Source of the DNA: Anaerolineales bacterium
GTDB taxonomy: Bacteria > Chloroflexota > Anaerolineae > Anaerolineales > Villigracilaceae
Assembly (NCBI GenBank): GCA_030680795.1
Contig: JAUXUL010000048.1
Coordinates: 1-64,000 of the forward strand
Direction: 5' to 3'
DNA: 64,000 nt
Made by a program: the position numbers and the translations under genes. Positions 23,799 through 32,569 of this stretch are shown one piece after another. Position 1 is the first letter of the stretch. Each line of letters starts with the position of its first letter. The notes under the pieces are model-generated. The model was not told where the DNA came from and searched no databases. It saw only the letters and a program-made list of their open reading frames with translations.

Positions 23799-24233
23799 AT
23801 GCAGTCAATAATTTTCATTATTCTTGTTGGTTTGATAGGCGGGGTGGCGGTAGGGGTACAGGCACCACTTTCCAGCCTGATGAGTCAGCGCCTGGGTGTG
23901 CTTGAAAGTATATTCATTGTTCATATCGGAGGCGCGCTTGTGGCGCTTGTTCTGCTCTTGATCTTCGGGAATAAATTTTCTCTTTGGCGAACAGTGCCCT
24001 GGTATGCCTTCGGCGCGGGCGTGTTTGGTCTGGTTGTGATATCTGCCATGAGTTATATGATCCCGCGCGCAGGCGTTGCGACATCTCTGATCATTCTGCT
24101 TGCGGGTCAACTTTTGATCGGCACGCTACTCGATCACTTTGGGTTGTTGGGAGCCGCGCAAAAACCAATCGATCTTACGCGTGTGTTTGGTCTCTCTGTG
24201 GTGCTGGCAGGCGTTTGGCTGACCGTGAAATAA
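23799..24233 (+). CDS. YdcZ-like DMT-family membrane protein (DUF606)
   Basis: 144 aa, about five hydrophobic helices. The N-terminal half IGGVAVGVQAPLSSLMSQRLGVLESIFIVHIGGALVALVLL is the DUF606/YdcZ signature, and the C-terminus GLSVVLAGVWLTVK is typical of DMT half-transporters. Members are small inner-membrane proteins thought to pair as dimers and export small molecules. It directly follows a MITE copy, so its promoter may lie in that element. Confidence 0.82.
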   Translation: MQSIIFIILVGLIGGVAVGVQAPLSSLMSQRLGVLESIFIVHIGGALVALVLLLIFGNKFSLWRTVPWYAFGAGVFGLVVISAMSYMIPRAGVATSLIILLAGQLLIGTLLDHFGLLGAAQKPIDLTRVFGLSVVLAGVWLTVK

Positions 24234-24271
24234 AAAGCGTATAATCCACGCAGCCTGAAAGGATTATTGTT

Positions 24272-26002
24272 ATGATGAACAACCGTCAACTTGCAGATAC
24301 ATTTACCCTGATTGGAAATCTTTGTGAAATTAAGGGTGAGGTTATTTATGTCATTCTCGCCTACCGCAAGGCTGCCGAGAACTTAATGAGTCTCAGCCGC
24401 GCAGCCAGTGAATATTGGAAAGAGGGAAAACTGCGTGAGATCCCCGGTGTGGGCAAAGCCATTGCCGAAAAAATTGACGAGTTATTGCGGACAGGTAAAC
24501 TTGAATTTCTTGAAAAACTTAAAGAAGAAGTGCCTGAAAGTTTGGCAGGCTGGCTGCAAGTACCCGGACTTGGACCAAAGAAGATCGCACTGATCTGGAA
24601 GACGTTAAACATCACGGCTCTTTCCGAGCTGGGAGCTGCCGCGAAAAACGGACAGCTGCGTGGCCTCCCTGGCATGGGCGCCAAGTCCGAAAGCGCCATC
24701 CTTGAGGGGCTCGCCTCCCTCGCCCGCAGGTCAGGGCGGATTCCGCTGGGGCGGGCATATCCGCTGGCGCAGGAAATCATTGGAGTCCTCAAAGGCGTGA
24801 AGGGAGTCGTCGCAGCAGAATCCGCTGGCAGTTTAAGAAGGATGCGTTCCACCGTCGGAGATCTCGATATTTTGGTGGCGGCTAAGAATTCATCCGCTGT
24901 GATGGAAGCCTTTGTCAACCTTAAAGGGGTCAGCCGCGTTTTAGGAAAAGGTGAAACTAAAGCAAGCATCGAATTTACGGATGGTGTGCGAGCGCAAGTG
25001 TGGATCCATCCGCCTGAAAAATTCGGCACGGCTCTGCAATATGCAACGGGTTCAAAAGATCATAATGTTGCGCTGCGTCAAATTGCGTTGGATAAGGGCT
25101 TATCTTTATCGGAACATTCATTAACCAAGCTAAAAGGTAAGGGCGAGATTTTATGTGCGACGGAAGAGGAAGTTTATGTAACTTTGGGTTTGCCATGGAT
25201 ACCGCCAGAATTGCGTGAAGACCACGGCGAGGTACAGGCAGCCAAGGCGAACAAGCTCCCAAAGTTAATTGAAGTGAAGGATATCAAATCGAATTTGCAA
25301 ACCCATTCCACATGGAGCGATGGCAAGTTAAGCATGTTGGAGATGGCGCGTGCCGCCGCAAAGCGCGGTATAAAAGTGATTGCATTTACCGATCATTCTG
25401 TGGGGCTGGGCGTTGCTGGCGGCATGAAAATGGAAGACCATAAAAAGCAATCCGCTGAGATCAAAAAGATTCAAAAACAACTGGACGATGAAATCCTTGT
25501 TTTGCATTCGACCGAAGTCGAGATCAAAGCCGATGGCTCGCTGGATTATCCTGATGAGTTTCTTGCCACGCTTGATATTGTGGTGGCTTCATTGCATACA
25601 AGTTTGCGGCAGCCGCGTGAGAAGATCACGCAACGATTACTCAAGGCGGTGAGAAATCCGCATGTCGATGTTATCGGTCACCCAACGGGACGTGAAATCC
25701 CAGACAGGGAAGCGGCAGACCTCGATATGGAAGTCATTTTACAAGCCGCCGCGGAATCCGGCGTAGCGATGGAGATCAACGCCCACCCTTCCCGCCTCGA
25801 TCTGGACGATTTGTTTGCCCGCCGCGCGAGGGAATTGGGTGTGCTGCTCAGCATCAACACCGATGCACATTCTGAGGGTGATCTTGATATGCTTCATTAT
25901 GGTGTCGCCATTGCGCGCCGCGCATGGCTGGAGCCAAAGGACGTGATCAATACCTGGTCTACAAAGAAGTTATTGGATTGGTTGGGGAAGCGCGGCGCAT
26001 GA
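24272..26002 (+). CDS. polX: DNA polymerase X / 3'-5' exonuclease PolX, with altered polymerase site
   Basis: 576 aa: an 8-kDa HhH domain (REIPGVGKAIAEKIDELL), a nucleotidyltransferase palm (SLRRMRSTVGDLDIL), then a C-terminal PHP nuclease domain (NLQTHSTWSDGKLSMLEMARAA, FTDHS). PolX fills gaps in base-excision repair and edits ends. The first two palm carboxylates are present (Asp197, Asp199), but the third, expected in a V-x-D-L/F-R-V strand, is Gln242 in GVRAQVWI, so nucleotide addition may be lost. The length is normal for the family. Confidence 0.93.
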   Translation: MMNNRQLADTFTLIGNLCEIKGEVIYVILAYRKAAENLMSLSRAASEYWKEGKLREIPGVGKAIAEKIDELLRTGKLEFLEKLKEEVPESLAGWLQVPGLGPKKIALIWKTLNITALSELGAAAKNGQLRGLPGMGAKSESAILEGLASLARRSGRIPLGRAYPLAQEIIGVLKGVKGVVAAESAGSLRRMRSTVGDLDILVAAKNSSAVMEAFVNLKGVSRVLGKGETKASIEFTDGVRAQVWIHPPEKFGTALQYATGSKDHNVALRQIALDKGLSLSEHSLTKLKGKGEILCATEEEVYVTLGLPWIPPELREDHGEVQAAKANKLPKLIEVKDIKSNLQTHSTWSDGKLSMLEMARAAAKRGIKVIAFTDHSVGLGVAGGMKMEDHKKQSAEIKKIQKQLDDEILVLHSTEVEIKADGSLDYPDEFLATLDIVVASLHTSLRQPREKITQRLLKAVRNPHVDVIGHPTGREIPDREAADLDMEVILQAAAESGVAMEINAHPSRLDLDDLFARRARELGVLLSINTDAHSEGDLDMLHYGVAIARRAWLEPKDVINTWSTKKLLDWLGKRGA

Positions 26003-26145
26003 AAATTTTTTTCATTGCATTTCATCTATTTGTTCTGCTATATGAAGAACCCACTTTGAAAAAGAAATTTGGCAGGTCTTACGAAAATTATTTGAAAACT
26101 GTACCGCGTTGGTTTCCGCGCTTTAATAGATCAGGAGAGAGATGA
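25999..26145 (+). CDS. Truncated isoprenylcysteine-methyltransferase-like C-terminal fragment
   Basis: 48 aa starting at an ATG that overlaps the polX stop. FHLFVLLYEEPTLKKKFGRSYENYLKTVPRWFPRF is the C-terminal signature of ICMT/PEMT-like membrane methyltransferases (E-EP-L, Y-x-Y, VPRW-P). The membrane helices and the rest of the SAM site that should precede it are absent, so it is probably a relic retained between polX and the acetyltransferase. It is coupled to the next gene by an ATGA overlap. Confidence 0.55.
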   Translation: MKIFFIAFHLFVLLYEEPTLKKKFGRSYENYLKTVPRWFPRFNRSGER

Positions 26146-26582
26146 AAATAGTCATTCGCCGGATTACACAGGCAGACAGCCATGAATGGTTCAAGATGCG
26201 AAAAGGGATTTGGCCCGATGCGCCGGATGAAGATCTGAATATTGATATGGTTGACATCCTTGCAAGCGAACGGGATGCGGTCTTCTTCGCGCTGGTGGAT
26301 GGCAAGCCGGTTGGAATGCTTGAGGCGCGTTTAAGAGACTATGGGGAAGGATGTGAAACCAGTCCCATTGGATATATTGAGGGGTGGTTTGTGTATCCAG
26401 AAATTCGTGGAAACGGGGTGGCGGGCGCATTAACTCAAGCGGCGGAGGATTGGGCGCGGGAAAAAGGCTGTACTGAGATGGCTTCCGATACCTGGCTGGA
26501 TAACGAGACGAGTATCCGCGCACATTTAAAACTTGGGTATATTGAGGCGGAGCGGCTGGTGCATTTTGTAAAGCAGTTATAG
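26142..26582 (+). CDS. GNAT acetyltransferase resembling aminoglycoside 6'-N-acetyltransferase
   Basis: 146 aa. The order of motifs W-x-MR-x-GIWPDAPDEDL, YGEGCETSPIGYIEGWFVYPEIRGNGVAGALTQAAEDWA and KGCTEMASDTWLDNETSIRAHLKLGY follows the AAC(6')-I branch closely (for example the EGWFV-P-x-R-x-x-GV-G-L acetyl-CoA loop and the ASDT-N-S-H motif). Such chromosomal enzymes may acetylate other amines. Resistance is not claimed. It starts inside the preceding fragment's stop codon (ATGA). Confidence 0.72.
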   Translation: MKIVIRRITQADSHEWFKMRKGIWPDAPDEDLNIDMVDILASERDAVFFALVDGKPVGMLEARLRDYGEGCETSPIGYIEGWFVYPEIRGNGVAGALTQAAEDWAREKGCTEMASDTWLDNETSIRAHLKLGYIEAERLVHFVKQL

Positions 26583-26644
26583 GGGATGGAAAGCGCGGCC
26601 AAAAAAGATTGTAGATAAGCCAACTCATTAGCAGGAAGTGAACT

Positions 26645-27352
26645 ATGACTGAATCCAATTCCAAGCCAACCTATCGAATTGCAGATTTGCATGAATCAGA
26701 CCGCCCGCGTGAGAGGCTGGCTTCTCTTGGCCCGCAGGCGTTGACCAGCGCGGAGTTGATCGCCATCTTGCTGCGTGTGGGTGTTCAAGGCGAAAATGCT
26801 GTGGAGGTGGGTCAGCGCTTGTTACAAAAATTTATTGGATTAAGAGGCTTGCATCGCGCCCCGCTTTCGGAATTGACCGACCAGCATGGAATTGGCGAAG
26901 CCAAAGCGGCGCAGATCAAGGCTGCCATTGAATTGGGCAGAAGGCTGACACTTGAATCGCCTGAGGAGCGACCTGCCATCAACAGCCCCGCCGATGCGGC
27001 CTCGCTTGTGCAGTATGAAATGTCTGCCCTGGAACAGGAACACCTACGGGTCATTCTGCTGGATCGGAGGAATCGGGTGCTGGAGATATTGGAAGTATAT
27101 AAAGGCTCGGTCAATTCTTCGCAGGTGAGAGTGGGCGAATTATTCAAGGATGCGATCCGCACGAATGCCTCAGCGATCATCGTTGTGCATAACCATCCCA
27201 GCGGCGACCCCACACCCAGCCCCGATGATGTGGCTGTGACGCGCGCCATTGTGCAGGCGGGAAAATTATTGGATATAGATGTGATCGACCATTTGGTGAT
27301 CGGGCAGGAAAAATGGGCCTCGCTCAAGGAACGCGGGTTGGGGTTTGTGTAA
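26645..27352 (+). CDS. radC: RadC-family JAB/MPN domain protein
   Basis: 235 aa: N-terminal helix-hairpin-helix (LREL-type region around [26 protein letters not shown]) and the C-terminal JAMM motif [14 protein letters not shown] with the upstream Glu in [23 protein letters not shown]. RadC proteins are conserved but their role, formerly DNA repair, is unsettled. The HTH-like [19 protein letters not shown] precedes the core. Confidence 0.95.
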   Translation: MTESNSKPTYRIADLHESDRPRERLASLGPQALTSAELIAILLRVGVQGENAVEVGQRLLQKFIGLRGLHRAPLSELTDQHGIGEAKAAQIKAAIELGRRLTLESPEERPAINSPADAASLVQYEMSALEQEHLRVILLDRRNRVLEILEVYKGSVNSSQVRVGELFKDAIRTNASAIIVVHNHPSGDPTPSPDDVAVTRAIVQAGKLLDIDVIDHLVIGQEKWASLKERGLGFV

Positions 27353-27410
27353 GCAAAATTTCTGCGCTCCGAAGCGCCCAAATCCTAATAATAAAGTACT
27401 GGAGAATTTT

Positions 27411-28508
27411 ATGAAACACAATGACGAACACGAGCATAGAGAGCGCGAACACCATCAAGACCATGACCATAATCATGATCACAACCACGGGCATGAACAT
27501 TCATACTCAAATAATAAGGTGATTGCGTGGCTGAAGCATTTATTCATGCCGCACAGTCACGGACATCAACAAGCCGCTCTCGATCCCAACCTCGCTACCG
27601 ATCGCGGCATCTGGGCTTTGAAAATTTCACTGGCGGGATTGCTTGTCACCGCGATCTTCCAGGTGTTCATTGTGGCAATCAGTGGAAGCGTCGCGCTTTT
27701 GGCGGATACCATCCACAACTTCTCCGATGCGCTGACCGCCATCCCGCTCGGACTGGCCTTCTGGCTCTCGCGCCGCGCGCGCAACCGTCGTTACACCTAT
27801 GGTTACGGACGCGCCGAAGATATTGCCGGTGTGATCATCGTGTTGATGATCGCCTTCAGCGCGGGCGTAGCGATTTATCAATCCGTTATGAAGATCATCA
27901 ATCCACAGCCGATCAGCCATCTTGGCTGGGTTGCGGCGGCGGCCGTCATCGGCTTTCTTGGAAATGAACTCGTGGCTGTTTTCAGAATCCGCGTTGGAAA
28001 AGAGATCGGCTCCGCTGCACTGGTCGCGGACGGATATCACGCTCGTACCGATGGATTCACATCACTGGCAGTGCTGGCAGGGGCGATCGGGGTATGGCTT
28101 GGCTTTCCGTTGCTCGACCCAATTGTCGGCCTGGGAATTGGAGCCGCGATCCTTGGCATCGTCTCGAAATCCGCGCAGGATATGTGGCATCGCATGATGG
28201 ATGCGGTTGATCCTGAAATCCATGCGGAATTCAAGCACACAGCTTCCCACATTCCCGGGGTAATGGATGTTCACAATACTGCCATACGCTGGCTGGGTCA
28301 TCGTCTATATGGCGAAATGCACATTACTGTGAATTGCCAGCAGACCACCTTGCAGAGTCACTTCATTGCCGAAGAGGTACGCCACAATCTGTTTCACAAA
28401 ATACCTTCGTTAGTGGAAGTTGTAGTTCATACTGACCCATGCGAATGTGATGAAAAGATCGAATATCATCCAACCAGTCATCATAACTTCATGCCTGTCG
28501 CAGAATAA
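27411..28508 (+). CDS. CDF-family divalent-cation efflux transporter with His-rich N-terminus
   Basis: Begins MKHNDEHEHREREHHQDHDH and continues with HDHNHGHEH, a histidine-rich cytosolic loop expected to bind zinc. Six membrane helices follow, with the metal site motifs LLADTIHNFSDALT (TM2, HxxxD) and LVADGYHARTDGFTS (TM5, DxxxHxxxD), and a C-terminal ferredoxin-like domain ending HTDPCE. It exports Zn/Co/Cd-type ions in exchange for protons. The start at 27411 follows GGAGAAT; the longer ORF upstream overlaps radC and lacks homology. Confidence 0.92.
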   Translation: MKHNDEHEHREREHHQDHDHNHDHNHGHEHSYSNNKVIAWLKHLFMPHSHGHQQAALDPNLATDRGIWALKISLAGLLVTAIFQVFIVAISGSVALLADTIHNFSDALTAIPLGLAFWLSRRARNRRYTYGYGRAEDIAGVIIVLMIAFSAGVAIYQSVMKIINPQPISHLGWVAAAAVIGFLGNELVAVFRIRVGKEIGSAALVADGYHARTDGFTSLAVLAGAIGVWLGFPLLDPIVGLGIGAAILGIVSKSAQDMWHRMMDAVDPEIHAEFKHTASHIPGVMDVHNTAIRWLGHRLYGEMHITVNCQQTTLQSHFIAEEVRHNLFHKIPSLVEVVVHTDPCECDEKIEYHPTSHHNFMPVAE

Positions 28509-28559
28509 GACGGGCACTTGATTTTTATGACAAGATTCAACTACCTGTCTGTGGTGAAA

Positions 28560-28859
28560 TTACAAGCTTCTCTTCACAATAAACGCTTTCAGCTGAGCTG
28601 TGGTGGGTTCGTATTCTATGCGCGCTTCATCCACGCGTGAGGCGCCTGGACCTTGCTTGACCATCTCAGTGAATTCATCAATTTGAACGCGAGTTCCTTC
28701 GGCGACTGTTTCCACTGTATCCCACCCTATATTGCGTACCCAGCCGAGAACACCGATTTGCAAGGCCTTGGATTCCACATGCGCACGAAAACCTACGGCT
28801 TGCACGCGTCCTTTTACCCAGATATGCACACGAATTTTTTCATTTGGGCTGGCTTCCAT
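28560..28859 (-). CDS. acyP: Acylphosphatase
   Basis: 99 aa. GRVQAVGFRAHVE holds the phosphate-binding loop with the catalytic Arg, and GWVRNIGWDTVETVAEG holds the catalytic Asn. It hydrolyses carboxyl-phosphate bonds of acyl phosphates. It overlaps the 3' end of the peptidase gene by 20 bp, so it is downstream in the same operon. Confidence 0.92.
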   Translation of the reverse strand: MEASPNEKIRVHIWVKGRVQAVGFRAHVESKALQIGVLGWVRNIGWDTVETVAEGTRVQIDEFTEMVKQGPGASRVDEARIEYEPTTAQLKAFIVKRSL

Positions 28860-30069
28860 CTTTTCTCCTTTGGCTCAGCATGTTGATGGCGCCCCAGATC
28901 GGAACAACCAATACCAATACCATCAGCAGCACAAAAGGCGCGAGGTTACGCATGGCAACACCGGTAACATTCTGCCCCAAGACACTTTCGCGCCAGCGCG
29001 CATCCAATTGGCTGAGCGGAGCGCCGAGTGCGTTTGTCGCGCCCAGTTCGCAGCTGAACCCATCGCTGTATGAATTGGTTAACCTGCCCAATCCGGATGT
29101 GCCAAAGGAATTGCGAATGTAGGTGACGAATGATTGGGACTGGGCATATGCCAGAAACGCTGAGCCTGCGTCAGCGGGGAAGGAGGCGCACAAGTCGTCA
29201 AATGCAAGTAATGAATTATTTCTGCTCGCAATATCCAGCGCGCGGGCATAATCCGGGTTCGGATAGAGTTCCACCATCGAAGCGATGCCTTCGATCAGCC
29301 AGGTGGGCTGGCGCGCATATTTATCGCCGAGAGAGCGGTATAACATGATGTGCGCAAGTTCATGCGGTATCTTTGTTTCCATTTCAATGGATTGGCTTGG
29401 GCCGGGAGCGATGGCAACCAGCGCCACACCAAGTTTTGGGTTGGCGTGCCCACCTGACCATTCCTCGCCACCAAGTAGTAATGTGTTTTGCTGGTCAGAG
29501 ATGTTTGAGTAAATATAAACTTCAATTGGGTCACTAAGCGAGATCAGGAGGATCTCATTCATGGCGAGCATGCCCGCGCCGGCGGCATCCACTGCGGCAG
29601 CACCAAATGCATCATCCCCTGCGTACCAGTTCACAGTTATATTTGCCTGGGTGTTATACCGCCAGGGAAAGCGGTCATCCTTGTATTGAAATTGGGTTGG
29701 CGCGCTTGTGTATGTGATGTTGTCATTGCGTGTGGCTTGAAACCAAAACACGATCCAACTGAAGGGTGGGAAAATATTTAGTGAAGCGTCATACGTAAAA
29801 CTCACCGAGCCGTCCTCCGCCACTTGCAGGGTTTCAACACGCGTCACATCCTCGTTTATGCCGCGAAAGAGAAGCGATACCTGCCGGGTGGGGATCGGGG
29901 TTTTGATCCTCGCCTGGAATGTGATCGTCTGCCCAAAGTTAATCACCACGTTTGGATTCTCCACCTCGATTCCACCCTGACCGTTTACCTGCTCGGGTTT
30001 CATAGACATGGTCACCGCTAGGAGTGTGACCATGATCGTCTGTAAAATAAATTTGCGCGGGTTGAACAT
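28840..30069 (-). CDS. Secreted membrane-anchored zinc peptidase (peptidase MA-like, gluzincin)
   Basis: 409 aa: N-terminal signal/anchor (LQTIMVTLLAVTMS), an N-terminal beta-sandwich-like region, then a catalytic segment PHELAHIMLYRSLGDKY...QPTWLIEGIASMVE. HELAH is the HExxH zinc motif and the Glu of WLIEGIAS is the third ligand. A C-terminal hydrophobic helix (FVLLMVLVLVVPIWGAIN) and a basic tail anchor it, probably in the cytoplasmic membrane. The substrate is unknown. Confidence 0.82.
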   Translation of the reverse strand: MFNPRKFILQTIMVTLLAVTMSMKPEQVNGQGGIEVENPNVVINFGQTITFQARIKTPIPTRQVSLLFRGINEDVTRVETLQVAEDGSVSFTYDASLNIFPPFSWIVFWFQATRNDNITYTSAPTQFQYKDDRFPWRYNTQANITVNWYAGDDAFGAAAVDAAGAGMLAMNEILLISLSDPIEVYIYSNISDQQNTLLLGGEEWSGGHANPKLGVALVAIAPGPSQSIEMETKIPHELAHIMLYRSLGDKYARQPTWLIEGIASMVELYPNPDYARALDIASRNNSLLAFDDLCASFPADAGSAFLAYAQSQSFVTYIRNSFGTSGLGRLTNSYSDGFSCELGATNALGAPLSQLDARWRESVLGQNVTGVAMRNLAPFVLLMVLVLVVPIWGAINMLSQRRKDGSQPK

Positions 30070-30073
30070 TTCA

Positions 30074-30991
30074 TCACCTAGATAAATACACGATCAATGG
30101 TGTCAGTGTAAGCGGACTTAATATCGTACCTAGAAAAACAATGGCTGTGACAAGCGACGGTTCTAGTTTATATTCCGATGCGATCACTGTGGTCGCAACT
30201 GCGGCTGGCATGGCGGCTTCAACTACACTTCCCTGATGGGTGTGCCCCTGCAAGTCGAATAAACTAGCGAGCAGGAGTCCGACAATTGGTCCAAGGATCA
30301 ATTTTGTAAGCACACCCACACCCAATGCGCGGAAATTATGCGACCATTGGATCTTCGTCAATTCCAATCCCAGCAAAACGATCATCAGCGGGATCGCGCC
30401 GTTCGCGGCAATCTCAATTGTACGTGAAAGCGGAACGGGAATCTGGAAGCCTGTGGCCTTGACCAATAAAGCCAGTATCACGCCGTAGACAATCGGCAGT
30501 TTGAACACTCCCAGTATAGCGGATTTCAGGTCTGAATGTCCAAGCGAGGCAATAATTACACCAACCGTGTTGAAGAGGACGGTGGTGGTCACATAAAAAA
30601 TGGACGCGACTGCCAGCGCCTCATCCCCAAACGCAAATTTTACCAAAGGCAGGCCGTAGTTGCCCGTGTTGCCAAATGCAACGGTGAGAATAACGGCTAA
30701 TAATTGGGAGCGTTCGAGTTGAAAGATTTTTCCGAAGATGAAGGCAAGCATTCCCATGACGGCAATCACGGCGGCAGTGTATTCAACGGTTGTGACGGCC
30801 TGTTTCAAATTCAACTGGCTGGTGACCATCAAATTAAAAACCAGCAAAGGGCTGAAGATATAAAAGACAATGCGCCCAATCGTGCGCGAGTCAACCGTGA
30901 GAAATTTGCCGAGGATGTAGCCTGCGGTTGCGATCAGCAAAATCGGGAGCAGGTTGTTTGCGAAGGTGGTGAAGAGTTCATTGAGGGTCAT
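30074..30991 (-). CDS. AEC-family transporter (auxin-efflux-carrier-like permease)
   Basis: 305 aa with about ten hydrophobic helices in the AEC pattern: N-terminal LLPILLIATAGYILGKFLTVDSRTIGRIVFYIFSPLLVFNLM, middle GNTGNYGLPLVKFAFG, and a C-terminal repeat with LGLELTKIQW...GPIVGLLLASLFDLQG and EAAMPAAVATTVIASEYKLEP. Substrate unknown; relatives move malate or other carboxylates. It lies 5 bp before the peptidase gene on the same strand. Confidence 0.88.
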   Translation of the reverse strand: MTLNELFTTFANNLLPILLIATAGYILGKFLTVDSRTIGRIVFYIFSPLLVFNLMVTSQLNLKQAVTTVEYTAAVIAVMGMLAFIFGKIFQLERSQLLAVILTVAFGNTGNYGLPLVKFAFGDEALAVASIFYVTTTVLFNTVGVIIASLGHSDLKSAILGVFKLPIVYGVILALLVKATGFQIPVPLSRTIEIAANGAIPLMIVLLGLELTKIQWSHNFRALGVGVLTKLILGPIVGLLLASLFDLQGHTHQGSVVEAAMPAAVATTVIASEYKLEPSLVTAIVFLGTILSPLTLTPLIVYLSR

Positions 30992-31115
30992 AAGATGATT
31001 TTTGTATTGGGATTATAAACCGATGTTTGCCTCTGGAGTCGAGCGGCTCGCTTGCTATATGGGTACCGCCCAAGCTTTTTTATTACCCCAATCCATCAGT
31101 TTGCTAATGGACTCC

Positions 31116-31154
31116 AGAATAAAATTAGGACACAGCGGTGCTGTGTCCTAATTT
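31116..31154 (-). terminator. Terminator of miaB
   Basis: A perfect 15-bp stem AAATTAGGACACAGC (31122-31136) and its inverse (31140-31154) with a 3-base loop, two bases past the miaB stop. On the minus strand the tail is TTTTATT. Confidence 0.85.
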
Positions 31155-31155
31155 G

Positions 31156-32505
31156 TTATATCGTGAGTAACGCGGGCTGCCTCTGCAGCAGTACCGCCTG
31201 CATGGACCAAGGTCCTGTCCAGGTGACGGTGACGGGGAGCACTTTTCCGCGCAGATCATCTTCGGATTCAACGAAGATGATTTTATTGGTGGGAGTGCGT
31301 CCGCGCCAGCGGCCTTTGACTTTCTCTTCGAACAAAACTTCCACAGTTTCGCAGAGATATTTTTTATTGATCTGGCCGAGAATCTGCTCTTGTAGATCAT
31401 CAAGGATATGCAGGCGGCGAAGTTTGTCTTCTTCAGGGACGTTATCGTCCATGCGGCGGGTGGCGACGGTACCCTCTCGCAGGGAATAACGTGCCAGATG
31501 TGCCACATCCAGTTTCAGGTCAGATAAGACGCGGTAGGTCTCCATAAATTGTTCCTCGGTCTCGCCGGGGAATCCAACGATGATGTCCGTCGCGATGGAA
31601 CAGTCAGGGATTTGAGAGCGGATCTTTGCCACGAGGTCGCGGTATTGCTGTTGAGTGTATCCGCGCTTCATGTTCGCAAGCACTTCGTCATCGCCCGCTT
31701 GAATGGGGAGTTCGATGTGCGGCATCACGCGCGGAAGTTCGGCGATGGCTTGAATGAGATCATCGTCAAAATAATTTGGATGTGATGTCAGGAAGCGGAT
31801 GCGCTCAATGCCTTCCGCGCCCTGCGCGTCATGCAGGATGCGCAAAAGCGCCGCCAGGTTTGGACCATCAGGAATATCCTTGCCGTAACGATCCACGATC
31901 TGACCGAGCAGAGTCACTTCTTTTACGCCCTGCCGCGCCAGCGAGCGGACTTCCGACACAATATCGCCAACGGAACGTGAACGCTCACCGCCGCGTTTGG
32001 ATGGGATAATGCAGAAAGTGCAGGCATGTGAACAACCATACACGATCGGCACATGCGCGCTGACGAGCTTGCCCTGCTCGGCAACGGGGAGGATCAACTC
32101 ATCGTCCATCATCAGGAATCGGCGCGTGGTCTCCGCGTTTTCCATCGAATGGATTTCGCCCTGCGTGAGATGAGAGATCAACGGGCCAGGGTCAGAGGGC
32201 GGCGAAAAGACATCCACGAAGAAAAGTTTCTCGCGCAATTTTTCCGCGCCGCGCACGCCGACCATGCAGCCCATCAAGTTGATGACGAGATTGGGATTCT
32301 TCTTCTTAAGCGGCGCAAGTGAGGTGACGCGCCCCATGGCTTTATCTTCCGCAGATTGGCGCACGACACATGTGTTTAAAACAATAACATCTGCTTCTTC
32401 GATGGTTTCGGTGAGGGTGTAGCCAAGATGCTCCAATGAAGAACCAACCCGCTGTGAGTCGGCTACGTTCATTTGGCATCCTTCGGTCCAGATGTGATAT
32501 TTCAT
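31156..32505 (-). CDS. miaB: tRNA-2-methylthio-N6-dimethylallyladenosine synthase
   Basis: About 449 aa from ATG 32505 (MKYHIWTEGCQMNVADSQRV). N-terminal UPF0004 domain with the three cysteines (EGCQMN, LNTCVV, MGCMVG), radical-SAM domain with the CxxxCxxC in YGCSHACTFCII, and C-terminal TRAM domain (KGRWRGRTPTNKIIFVESEDD...). It methylthiolates A37 of tRNAs reading UNN codons using two 4Fe-4S clusters. The longer start at 32571 overlaps the divergent gene and is rejected. MiaB rather than MtaB/RimO is supported by the EGCQMN and TNK motifs. Confidence 0.93.
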   Translation of the reverse strand: MKYHIWTEGCQMNVADSQRVGSSLEHLGYTLTETIEEADVIVLNTCVVRQSAEDKAMGRVTSLAPLKKKNPNLVINLMGCMVGVRGAEKLREKLFFVDVFSPPSDPGPLISHLTQGEIHSMENAETTRRFLMMDDELILPVAEQGKLVSAHVPIVYGCSHACTFCIIPSKRGGERSRSVGDIVSEVRSLARQGVKEVTLLGQIVDRYGKDIPDGPNLAALLRILHDAQGAEGIERIRFLTSHPNYFDDDLIQAIAELPRVMPHIELPIQAGDDEVLANMKRGYTQQQYRDLVAKIRSQIPDCSIATDIIVGFPGETEEQFMETYRVLSDLKLDVAHLARYSLREGTVATRRMDDNVPEEDKLRRLHILDDLQEQILGQINKKYLCETVEVLFEEKVKGRWRGRTPTNKIIFVESEDDLRGKVLPVTVTWTGPWSMQAVLLQRQPALLTI

Positions 32506-32569
32506 AGTGGGCGGAATTATACCAAGAGCAGTCGGGATTCGAGATTTGAAGGTGGGGTAAAATAAAGTC

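Noticed and set aside
31052-31489. Plus-strand ORF antisense to miaB
   Set aside because: A shadow frame of the conserved miaB gene, without its own homology.
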